This document shows, piece by piece, positions 1-7,597 of a stretch of DNA of 11,030 bases (position 1 is its first letter; every line of letters starts with the position of its first letter). The position numbers and the translations under genes were made by a program. Below the pieces are notes generated by a model. The model worked only from the letters and a program-made list of their open reading frames with translations, was not told the origin of the DNA and searched no databases. This DNA is from Beroe ovata (taxonomy: Eukaryota > Ctenophora > Nuda > Beroida > Beroidae), in NCBI GenBank assembly GCA_946803715.1, contig CAMPET010000315.1, forward strand, positions 27,763 through 38,792, given 5' to 3'.

Positions 1-38
1 TCTCTCTCTATTTCTTTTGAGTTTTTTTGTGTTTGTGG

Positions 39-57
39 GTGTGTGTGTGTGTGTGTG
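39..57. repeat. (GT)n microsatellite
   Basis: Uninterrupted alternating G and T, about nine and a half units, inside a longer T/G-rich stretch (roughly 1-90). It is an ordinary eukaryotic dinucleotide repeat. No coding signal overlaps it. Confidence 0.9.
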
Positions 58-106
58 ACTGTATGTCTGTGGTTGAGCTTGAGTGTTTGAATTTATTTCT
101 TTCATT

Positions 107-159
107 ATAGATCTGCACAATAATACTAATAATAATAGATCTGCACAATAATACTAATA
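107..159. repeat. 28-base-period direct duplication
   Basis: A 25-base AT-rich segment beginning ATAGATCTGCACAATAATAC occurs at 107-131 and again, identically, at 135-159. This is a two-copy tandem duplication, probably recent because the copies match exactly. No gene is associated. The rest of 1-942 is AT-rich and holds no open frame I would defend. A consensus-like GTAAGT follows position 545, but no exon ending there can be delimited. Confidence 0.85.
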
Positions 160-942
160 CTATACCTATTTTGTCCATTTGTCATTTATTGAAGATAAAC
201 GTCGCTTTAGGAGCTTCATAAAGTGTCATCTCTGTCACTATCAGATCGACAAATTGAATACATCTGCCATAAGGTTGCTATCCGCCAATGGATATTATTA
301 GACTTTATATTATCATTTCTGAAGGTAGTATGCTTTCTTTTTACCATTGATAGACCTTTAATAAATCTCAGATTTGACTCGAGATAAATTAAACTTTTGA
401 GAAATTGAACAATTTTAACTGTGTATGTGCGTGTGTTTAACTGGTATCCATGCAATATGGCGACTTCTAGGTTATGAAGACAAGTGTTTCATATTGAAAT
501 GATGATTTTCTTGAAAATGGGCAAGCTTTTTCAAACAGGTTATGGTAAGTTATGCTGATAATCAAATGGAATTTTGAATTGTATGATGTATATCTTATTG
601 TAGATATTATGAATTACCCCTCGATACTCGTATCTTGGTTTTCATCAGGATGCCTTTTTGGCAAACAATTGGTACGAATTAATAAGTTGATTGATTTAAA
701 CTTGCAAATTTGGGGGTTGCCTCTTTTATTATAGTGGCGAAATGAAAATTAACAATTTCATCAACTACACGTCTTTCGAGTTGGGGGATAATTGAAAATC
801 CCCGAGAAGATCAAATCATTGAACGATTATGTAGTCAAATATCTTGATTTGTAAATTCAACCGTTCCCCGCGTTCTTATCTAATGACTATATTGGAATCC
901 GATCGGACTGCAGTATTAAACTCATGTTTCTGCATTATACAG

Positions 943-1075
943 GAGAAGCTGATGGCACTCCTCCACTCCCCCGAATATGTGACGACCTCGCGGCTCCCCC
1001 GGACCCGCATTAGCCGTGTCCCCCTGTGGGTGGGGTCTCTACAGATGAACGGGAACTGTCGCGGTTTTCCTAACC
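943..1075 (+). other. Possible isolated coding exon (unassigned)
   Basis: This GC-rich and CpG-rich island stands out from AT-rich surroundings. It is preceded by an acceptor-like TTCTGCATTATACAG and followed by a consensus donor GTGAGT. In phase 0 the whole 133 bases are open (44 codons plus one base), starting EKLMALLHSPEYVTTS and ending CRGFPN. In a second phase the exon reads EADGTPPLPRICDD and stops after 22 codons at a TAG near 1010. I cannot choose between them on sequence alone, and I find no convincing partner exon on either side. The minus strand is also open here. The splice signals and base composition are what make it worth listing; the product is unknown. Confidence 0.3.
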
Positions 1076-2115
1076 GTGAGTGATATGACAAATTCAATAG
1101 GAAAGTCACAGCATGGCGAATCATTGATAAGCAGTATAATTTCGAACTTCTGCTCTTGGTGAAATCGAAATTCAGAATTAACTAGGCGCTCGTTGCATGT
1201 GTTGCTAGATAATAACAGGGTGACTGATCGCTGCTTTCTGGGATATAAACGACATGATACGATACCCATCTCGACCATCTGTAGAACTAGGAGGCAATCT
1301 GCTAGGGTTCTGTTTCTGTTAAAACGAAGTTCCCATACAACATTAACAGGTCATTCATTACCCCAGAGGTAGGTATTGCAGGACACATGAAATATTTAAC
1401 TTAGGGCGGTCATGAATCTATTAAATTTTTATCAGCTGTGTATTTTGGAATCTTGTAATATCACGTACCCTTGACGTAGACTTCTTCATGTGGAATTTGT
1501 GTTTAAAATGAGTGAAATCTTGATAGACCAGTGTACTATTATATGCCGTGATGAAAGTCATGAATAAGTATGCTGATAACACACAAATCCAAGATCACAC
1601 AGATTAAAACATGCCCGGGTACCAATGGTCGCTCTAGACTAATTTGAATAGTTTTATGAAGGGCTCATCAGCAGAGAGCTGTATTGTTGTGGAGAATAAA
1701 TGTGTAGAACCGAGTCTCCTTGACACAAAACCCAGCTCCTGAATTTTAATCAGGTTTCTCCCACATTTTAACCTTGTGTTAAGACAATAAGTAATCTACA
1801 TGTGATTCAAGCGAAGAAAAGAGATCCCTGCACTGAGAGGCTCAGGTCTTGTTAACAATGTTAGAACCATGAGTAAGTGGAAGGACTGGCTCCCCGTGGC
1901 GGAATGATGCAGCTGGAGTTCAGTATTGCAATCCAACGTCGGCTATCAACTTCTGTGTCAGAGTGGTCAGTACGGAGCTCTACGGTTTCGATTTCTTATT
2001 TAATAACATGCCAGGCTAGGCACATAACCACTATATTATACTACAAGTAACTGTTGTATAAGTGAATGTGGAATTTATAGAGAAGTTTTACTTTGTGTCA
2101 TGGTGAAGACTCTGT
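1076..2115. other. About 1 kb without a supportable gene
   Basis: No open frame here is convincing on either strand; the longest is a minus-strand frame of about 79 codons at 1039-1278 with no protein-like features. The one structural item is an imperfect nested inverted repeat: arms at 1719-1728 and 1774-1783 match in 9 of 10 positions, with an inner CCTGA/TCAGG pair at 1738-1742 and 1750-1754. I saw no tRNA-like arms. The stretch looks like ordinary intergenic or intronic DNA. Confidence 0.6.
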
Positions 2116-2170
2116 TTGATTTTCAATATGGTCTCTGCGACAAAGTCGCAGAGACCATATTCAAAATCAA
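2116..2170. repeat. Near-perfect hairpin (16-base stem, AAA loop)
   Basis: ATATGGTCTCTGCGAC (2126-2141) is followed by AAA and then its exact reverse complement (2145-2160). After a two-base mismatch the stem resumes with TTGATTTT (2116-2123) against AAAATCAA (2163-2170). The total is 24 paired positions over 55 bases. It could be a remnant of a foldback element, an inverted duplication or a stable RNA hairpin if transcribed. It also lies inside a short plus-strand open frame, which it need not disturb. Confidence 0.9.
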
Positions 2171-2495
2171 TCAGTATCAGTCAACTAATAAACAGTGATC
2201 CGGTCATTCAGTTAATGGTGAAGACCACACTAGATAGATTAACTCCAAAATTATCATTCTACAAAGAATTGTTCCCCCCGACCCCCCCTACATATCAAAT
2301 AGGGAACATAGATGAAGTGAGAAAGATGTTCGGCTGAAGCTTCTACGCTCTGGGTGCCTCCCCGAGAGCGGTTTCTCTGATATTCAGCGCGGTGCAGTGG
2401 TTTACGACAGCTGGTTCTGTCCTCACTGTGCGGAGGAGCTGTTTTACTGTGGGTTATTGGAATACTGGGTTGATGGCAGGACAGCATTGAGTTGA
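2128..2495 (+). pseudogene. Two abutting short open frames, possible decayed gene or exon
   Basis: Frame one runs from an ATG at 2128 to a stop at 2337 (69 codons) and reads plausibly toward its end, with FYKELFPPTPPTYQIGN. A second frame opens at 2316 and stops at 2493-2495 (59 codons). It contains VVYDSWFCPHCAEELFYC, with a CPHC pair that resembles half of a zinc-binding site. The frames overlap by 22 bases, so one frameshift would join them; alternatively GTGAGA at 2317 could be a donor ending frame one. A third plus-strand frame and a minus-strand frame are open over the same bases, so chance is a serious explanation. I recognise no family, and the pseudogene label is tentative. Confidence 0.17.
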
Positions 2496-2860
2496 AGGAG
2501 CAGTGGAGCGAATTCGGGGGCATTAGCTGGTCGACAGGAACGACAAATGATACAATATGTCGGGGGAGGGGAAATTGTAGCCCAAGAATGATCCTGCGTA
2601 TCTTTTGACGCGCGTAGGAACATCCCTGGAGAAAAACTGTCCTATCGTCAACACTTGTCGCGCCGCACAGACGAAAATCACAATGATTATTGCCGGATGT
2701 TATCTGTCCACTGTTTCTTGTGCGCGCCTTCTTCGAAGGCCGAAACGATGAAACATCCGGCAAGTAGAACAGGGGCGCGCAACGTGTTATAATGACATAC
2801 AACCTATAGCTTAGCACCGCGCCGCGCGCGCAAAACGAAATTTTCGACAATAGACAGGGC
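2340..2860. other. CpG-dense segment with alternating CG tract
   Basis: Compared with flanking DNA this stretch is richer in G+C and CpG, including CGCGCCGCGCGCGC at 2818-2831, which could adopt Z-DNA. It also holds a 12-base perfect inverted repeat, TTGCCGGATGTT (2690-2701) against AACATCCGGCAA (2752-2763). Between those arms is a small GCCTTC-TTC-GAAGGC hairpin (about 2726-2740). It might be a promoter-type CpG-rich region or part of a degraded mobile element. No transcription start can be read from the sequence. Confidence 0.4.
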
Positions 2861-3337
2861 CAGTGCTCATTTCACATTTGCCATCACATATCATCGATCG
2901 ACAAGCCTGTGCGGAATCTTAATTGCAAGACGCCAGTGGTAAGGAAAGCCCTACAAGAAAATTGTGAACTGTTTTACCGTGGAGTATGACGCGCGCAGAG
3001 TCGTACAGTATTATAATATAATTTTTTCAAAAATCAACCCAGAAACACATTCAAATAAATAAAAGAAATAACCTGGTCTGTGAATTATAGTATTAGTAAT
3101 TATTCATGGACCATGGTAGAATCTTTGAGACTATTCGATGGTGTCATGATGTGAACAAGCGATTGAAACTCAAGAGGTATGACACATTGATCACAAATCG
3201 AACCTTACACACCTCACTAATCAACTGACAGATTTGATGATGGTTAAATACCATAATTAATATTATAGATTTTTTTGAAATGAAGCTATAACTTCATCTT
3301 CAGGATCCCCAAAGAGTAGTACTATATGATTATATCA
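2861..3337. other. Intergenic stretch, nothing assigned
   Basis: AT-rich DNA downstream of the minus-strand gene's stop codon, so its start probably contains that gene's 3' untranslated region. I see no AATAAA on the minus strand within the 280 bases after the stop. A 40-codon plus-strand frame begins at an ATG near 3106 (MDHGRIFETIRWCHD...), but it is too short and unsupported to call. Confidence 0.5.
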
Positions 3338-4718
3338 TCATTGGTAATTGAGTGTCCTGACAGATGGGGGCTCTGTCTGAAATACCAGTGTGCTTGATAC
3401 TTCCTCCGTTTCTTCTGTTTTTACATCCTCATTTCTTGGTGATGGACATTTTGGGCTCGATGTGCATGTGCCTGCAAAAACAAATAACTCCTGTTACTTA
3501 GAGAAAGAGCTGTTGACACTAAATCTGAATGTTGATATCAATCAAGGTTGCCATCATTTCGTATTATTTTTATCAAAACAACATAAAGAAATACACTAAA
3601 GAAATATAAGATAAGCCACTGCATACCCTCAGGAAGTACAAGCCTTTGGATTGTTTTCCAGTTAGATTCATCTTTCATTCGAGCAGATTTCTTCTTTGAC
3701 ACAGTTGAGAAAACTTCTATTACTTGATCCAGTGTTTTCGCAAGGGATGCTGTTCTCTGAAAACAGATAATTGTAATTATGTGAGAAAACGAAATTCAGA
3801 CAAACTTTGGACAGCAATTGTTGGTTGTCAAAATATCTAAGACTCCATATCAGATTTTGATAGAAAAAGAAGGTTAGCCCAGTTTTTGATAAAATTCCTC
3901 TCAATTTTGTTTCAGCAAATTTACTCTTTATAGAGTTTTAGAGCTGATAATGGCTCCCTTATCATATACTTATACCTGCATACTTATACCTAAGATTCCC
4001 ACCAAATTTAACAGTTTACAGGTAGGTAAAATCATATGATTCCCAGGTATATACCTACCTGATTTGTTAGTAGTATCTGGTCATCTATCTCAAGATCTTC
4101 ATGAGGCATAGCTGGCCAATCAACCTCCTCATTCTCTTCCCCCATAGAAATGGCCACTTGATTGTTGCTTAGGATGCTGCTGTTTTGGGAGCTTCTCTTT
4201 TCTTCACTTGAAAATAAATCTGAGTACTGGGCTGTATCTGCAAAATGTTCCTGACTATACTCTCTCTATGCAATTACTAAATGTAATGCTTATTAATCTT
4301 AATTTTAGAGACTTCATTGTTTTCAGACCCTAAATATACCTAAATATTTAGCTTTGCCACCTTTTCCAGATACACAGCAGCACAAAATCCCGCTAAAAGT
4401 TAACCCTCGGCCCTTTATTCTTCTATTTGACCTTATAGATGAGCAACTTGCAGCCTTCCAAGCAGTGTTCCCACTCTCTGCTCTGTTCCCACTCTCAACA
4501 GTGTTCCCACTTTCAGCTGTGTTCCCACTCTCAACAGTGTTCTCACTGTCAACAGTGGTCCCACCATCAGCTCTGTTCCCACTCTCAGCTGTGTTCCCAC
4601 TCTCAGCTGTGTTCCCACTCTCAGCTCTGTTCCCACTCTCAGCTGTGTTCCCACTCTCAGTTCTGTTCCCACTCTCGGATGTGGGAAGCCTTCTGTATAA
4701 CCTTAAACGGAACTTCAT
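3338..4718 (-). CDS. Four-exon gene for an unrecognised hexapeptide-repeat protein
   Basis: I do not recognise this protein. The model has exons 4718-4361, 4237-4059, 3756-3627 and 3471-3338, joined with phases 1, 0 and 1, and encodes 266 residues. Acceptors are ATTTTGCAG, CTGTTTTCAG and TTTTTGCAG. Donors are AAAAG/GTGGCA, ATCAG/GTAGGT and GAGG/GTATGC. Every exon is open only in the phase its neighbour supplies, which is the main support. The ATG at 4716-4718 is the first after an in-frame TAA, although a TTGCAG lies upstream and a 5' untranslated exon is possible. Residues 15-86 are twelve ESGNTA-like hexapeptides. Then come a short basic and Cys-rich stretch (GILCCCVSGK), an acidic segment (152-172, GEENEEVDWPAM), a probably helical Lys-rich segment (180-222) and a polar, Glu-rich tail ending RTLNYQ. 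No signal peptide or membrane helix is evident. Exon 1 has a second phase-1 donor 21 bases downstream (TTTAG/GTATAT). The gene is divergent to ASCC2. Confidence 0.68.
4019..4061 (-). promoter_or_regulatory. Hairpin covering the intron 2 donor of the minus-strand gene
   Basis: On the minus strand the exon 2/intron 2 junction reads CAG/GTAGGTA. Its exact 10-base complement, TACCTACCTG, occurs 23 bases downstream in the intron (plus-strand coordinates 4019-4028 against 4052-4061). In the transcript the last three exon bases and the first seven intron bases could all be paired. A competing inner helix, GGTATATACC, overlaps. Retaining the intron would add eight codons and then a TGA. The pairing is seen directly; a role in splicing control is inference. 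Confidence 0.45.
4461..4676 (-). repeat. 18-base coding minisatellite, 12 copies
   Basis: Twelve consecutive 18-base units on the minus strand, consensus GAGAGTGGGAACACAGCT, fill exactly 216 bases and encode ESGN followed by TA, RA, TV or RT. The seventh and eighth units are the most diverged (DGGTTV, DSENTV). Because the period is a multiple of three, copy-number change keeps the frame. The plus-strand complement is also open in more than one frame (FPLSAV-type peptide), a by-product of the repeat and not evidence for a second gene. Confidence 0.93.
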
Positions 4719-5411
4719 ATTGAAATATTATGGATAAATATGCGAACAGAAAACTGCAACGAAATGCTAACAACTGAGTTCACTTATCCACTCGCTAGCA
4801 ATCACACGAGAGCATGTAAGGTACAAGGTATATCATTCAGAAACGTTAAACGGAGTGGGTTATTATGAATTCTTTTGACCATATATGGAGTGGCGTAAAA
4901 TTCAATCTATTCAAAGATCTTATTCCATGTTTTAAAGGGTAGGCAAGAGGCGAGGGGGGGTGATTAATTTGAAACTGTGGTAGGTGTCAGTAAAATAGAA
5001 TTATTCCCCGATCAGAGTTTTTCGACAACCAGGCCTTGATTTCAGTAATATTATCTTATTATTACGCGATGTACGTACTGATTGTTATTAAGCGCTAGCT
5101 TCGTGGCTTGATAATATAGTTTTCAAAACGTCATGTAGCTGTAATATCTGTTAATTCTTGACAAGATTTTGTCAGACTTATTTTTCAGTTTTAGAAGAAA
5201 TCTCTTGAGCAGTGTAGCTTCGGTATGATTGATTGGTCTTAATGAATTGCACTGCCTCATTATGGATTCTCACAATCAATCACTCACTTGGCGATGTTAC
5301 TCTATATATTCAGATAACTTTGTTCCTAATTATTATTGTTCATTTGGCTAATTTGTACTAATTGTATTGAGATTCAATTCAATCACTTATAATCTCTACA
5401 GGATTCAAGCT
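4719..5411. promoter_or_regulatory. Shared upstream region between divergent genes
   Basis: This 693-base gap separates the start codons of the minus-strand repeat protein and ASCC2, so it must contain both 5' untranslated regions and probably both promoters. Visible candidates are an inverted CCAAT box (ATTGG near 5232) and a TATATA (5303-5308) about 105 bases before the ASCC2 ATG. TAATCTCTACAG ends at 5401, just before the ATG, and looks like a 3' splice site, suggesting a 5' untranslated intron in ASCC2. A G-run (about 4951-4960) is also present. None of these sites is proven. Confidence 0.4.
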
Positions 5412-7343
5412 ATGACGGTTCAACCACTGGATAAAAAGGAAATCATTGTAAATACAGATTCAGGCAGTTCTATCACAGTTCCTGCATTGGATAAACAATT
5501 CCTTGTCAACATTAACTTCATTCAATATAATGGTTACCCAATTCATGAAAATGATGACAGTCTCTTCGTTAAAGAATGGGAACAAGAAATAAAAATATTA
5601 GTCTACGACTTGGAAGTTCTGCTAACGTTGCCCCATGAGAAGTTTTGGGTTGAATTGATTCATGACCCGACTGTTCATACCATGTTAACAACTTTCCTTC
5701 AAAAAGCACCCAGATCATGGGATATGTGGTCGATACCTGAGAAATACTCCCACCTTCATGATACATTAGCCAGGCTTGTCTTCCTGACTTTATTGAGAAT
5801 GTCAACAGATAAAGAATCAAGGGATTGCTTCATAAGTAAGGAAGCATTCGGGTTCACTATTTATGAAAACTTTATGTTTGATATCCCAAAAATCATTGAT
5901 ATTTGCAGCATATATGGACATCCATATGGTGGGAATGGAACTTTGATTAACAAGATGATGACCAACATATTTACTAAGCAGCTCGGTTATGTTGATGATT
6001 TAAAATCAGTTGCAGATCAGCTCACAGACACAATCACTGAAAACATCAAGAGTAAATTTGATTCTACCCAAACAACAATTGGTCTTTATGATTTGTTATA
6101 CTACTTCTATGACACTTGTATGTCACTTTTATGCCTGTTTTCAACCTACCCTCCCACCCTCAACTACTTTGATAGCTCCAACGTTATCTCCTCAATTTCA
6201 AATCTGTATGCATACCTATTCCACGATATCAAAGCAAAGCTGAAGGGCCTCACAGCACCCTCACAAGACTTGTCTCCTCTCAAGCATGTCATCCATAATG
6301 GACAAACTGCAGCTATAAAGCTATTTCACTGTGTCATATGGAATACATGTCGAATGGATCATCTCCTAGACCATGAGTTATCGGCCAATGATCATACGAA
6401 AGCGGCTGAACAGTTTATTGGCATGCTTTCACTATTCCTGGGTGATTATAAAATCATGACGAAGTATTATCATGAATGTAATCTCCCAAAGACTTTCACA
6501 ATTATCAGAGGATCCAAAGCGGAAATAGGACAAGAGCATTTCAGCTACATTATCGATGCTGTAGATATGAAAGGGAGCTCCAAGAAGGACATTGCTGAGC
6601 TCGGTGATGTTCATCGCAACGCATTTCCAGAAGGAAATTACCCGGGGAATTCCTCCCTACCTAAAGCTGAGAACAAGGATTCATCCGATAAGGAAGGACC
6701 AGTTCCCACAAATTCGTCTGTAGGTGAGGGATATAAAGATGCTGAGTGCCAGTCTGGGAAAGCCGATTTTCAACTCAACAAGGAAGATGCCCCAACTTTA
6801 TCTTCAGTACTATCCTCGAGACAGGGGATATTTGATAACGATGAGTTTGATATTTTCAACAACCCTCATAACCTCAACATGGATAATATTCACATTGGCA
6901 AGAGATCCAATAGAGATGAAGCTGAACCTGATTTTAACAAGGTATTTCTCAAAAATAACCCTAAGCTGAAGTACGAGTACGATGAATATGAAGATGAGTA
7001 TGACGACACTTATGATGGTTTGATTGCGGTCAGTGATGACATTGAACCTGCTGATTTTGTCATCAAACCACTCAACGAGCCGCGCAATCTAGTAACCACC
7101 CAAGGAGAGAGTGACCCCGAGTCGTGTCAGGGAGCTAGTAACAGAGGTGGTAACAGTCAATCCACAGCACCACGTGGAATGAGGAGGTCACAAGGACGAG
7201 CAGAGGATAGAGTTGGACAAAAAGCAGACTCTAGAGTTTTACACCAACGTAAGAGGGATAATGAAAATAAGGCGACGAGAGGAAATCATAATCGAAAACG
7301 TGGTGCGGATAAGAAGAGAATGGGGGGCATGCTACACATGTAA
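5412..7343 (+). CDS. ASCC2: Activating signal cointegrator 1 complex subunit 2, CUE-less form
   Basis: ASCC2 is the partner of the ASCC3 helicase in the ASCC/RQT complex, which splits stalled, ubiquitinated ribosomes and recruits ALKBH3 in alkylation repair. The frame encodes 643 residues without introns. The ATG at 5412 is chosen because the upstream extension starts at TTG and crosses an acceptor-like CTCTACAG. Family hallmarks visible are LPHEKFW (73-79), FLTLLRMSTDKESRDCFIS (124-142), FMFDIPKIIDIC (154-165) and KMMTNIFTKQ (181-190), which form the helical ASCC3-binding region. Further on are SSRQGIFDNDEFDIF (468-482), YEDEYDDTYDG (526-536) and a basic C-terminus beginning NKATRGNHNRKR (about 619). 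Human ASCC2 is 757 residues and has a ubiquitin-binding CUE domain before the NDEFD block. Here that interval (about 400-460) is a short Ser/Asp/Glu/Lys-rich linker with no CUE-like sequence. No AATAAA follows closely; AATATA at 7376 is a weak alternative. Confidence 0.95.
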   Translation: MTVQPLDKKEIIVNTDSGSSITVPALDKQFLVNINFIQYNGYPIHENDDSLFVKEWEQEIKILVYDLEVLLTLPHEKFWVELIHDPTVHTMLTTFLQKAPRSWDMWSIPEKYSHLHDTLARLVFLTLLRMSTDKESRDCFISKEAFGFTIYENFMFDIPKIIDICSIYGHPYGGNGTLINKMMTNIFTKQLGYVDDLKSVADQLTDTITENIKSKFDSTQTTIGLYDLLYYFYDTCMSLLCLFSTYPPTLNYFDSSNVISSISNLYAYLFHDIKAKLKGLTAPSQDLSPLKHVIHNGQTAAIKLFHCVIWNTCRMDHLLDHELSANDHTKAAEQFIGMLSLFLGDYKIMTKYYHECNLPKTFTIIRGSKAEIGQEHFSYIIDAVDMKGSSKKDIAELGDVHRNAFPEGNYPGNSSLPKAENKDSSDKEGPVPTNSSVGEGYKDAECQSGKADFQLNKEDAPTLSSVLSSRQGIFDNDEFDIFNNPHNLNMDNIHIGKRSNRDEAEPDFNKVFLKNNPKLKYEYDEYEDEYDDTYDGLIAVSDDIEPADFVIKPLNEPRNLVTTQGESDPESCQGASNRGGNSQSTAPRGMRRSQGRAEDRVGQKADSRVLHQRKRDNENKATRGNHNRKRGADKKRMGGMLHM

Positions 7344-7597
7344 TGTTACACGTGTGTTAGTTACACATGATTATTAATATACGATATGTTTTGTCTCGGG
7401 GTTTGCTAGATTCATGGGCGAAAGGCATCCGATTGAGCTTTTTTTAATAATATTGTGAAGATTTGACTGTTTACCACTAATTGTTCACTTATAAAAGTAC
7501 GAAAAGTCATAATTGATGGCATAACGAATCGCCCTACCCATATCAGATCGAGGGTAATTGTTGATCTACAATTCCGTGATTGTCTTTTCCTCTCCAG
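7344..7597. other. Short gap between ASCC2 and the PDZ gene
   Basis: These 254 bases hold the ASCC2 3' end and either the promoter and 5' end of the PDZ gene or the end of one of its introns. TGTCTTTTCCTCTCCAG immediately before 7598 is a strong acceptor, which favours an upstream exon that I cannot locate; it could lie here or upstream of ASCC2. Three ACACATG/ACACGTG-type motifs cluster at 7334-7369. Confidence 0.4.

Noticed and set aside
2254-2850. Minus-strand open frame of 198 codons
   Set aside because: It begins at TTG with no ATG for most of its length, has no recognisable motif or domain pattern, and coincides with a CpG-dense stretch where stop codons are rarer. Three other frames are open over part of it.
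3106-3228. Forty-codon plus-strand frame starting MDHGRIFETIRW
   Set aside because: Too short, unsupported by splice partners, and in the probable 3' flank of the minus-strand gene; the opposite strand is also open there.
4354-4737. Plus-strand frame of 127 codons (FPLSAV repeats) and other frames across 4433-4723
   Set aside because: They are by-products of an 18-base repeat without stops. The minus-strand frame is the one that connects by phase and splice signals to three further exons.
5367-5411. Fifteen-codon N-terminal extension of ASCC2
   Set aside because: The extension begins at TTG, contains a likely splice acceptor, and the ATG at 5412 has a purine at -3 and gives an N-terminus of normal family length.
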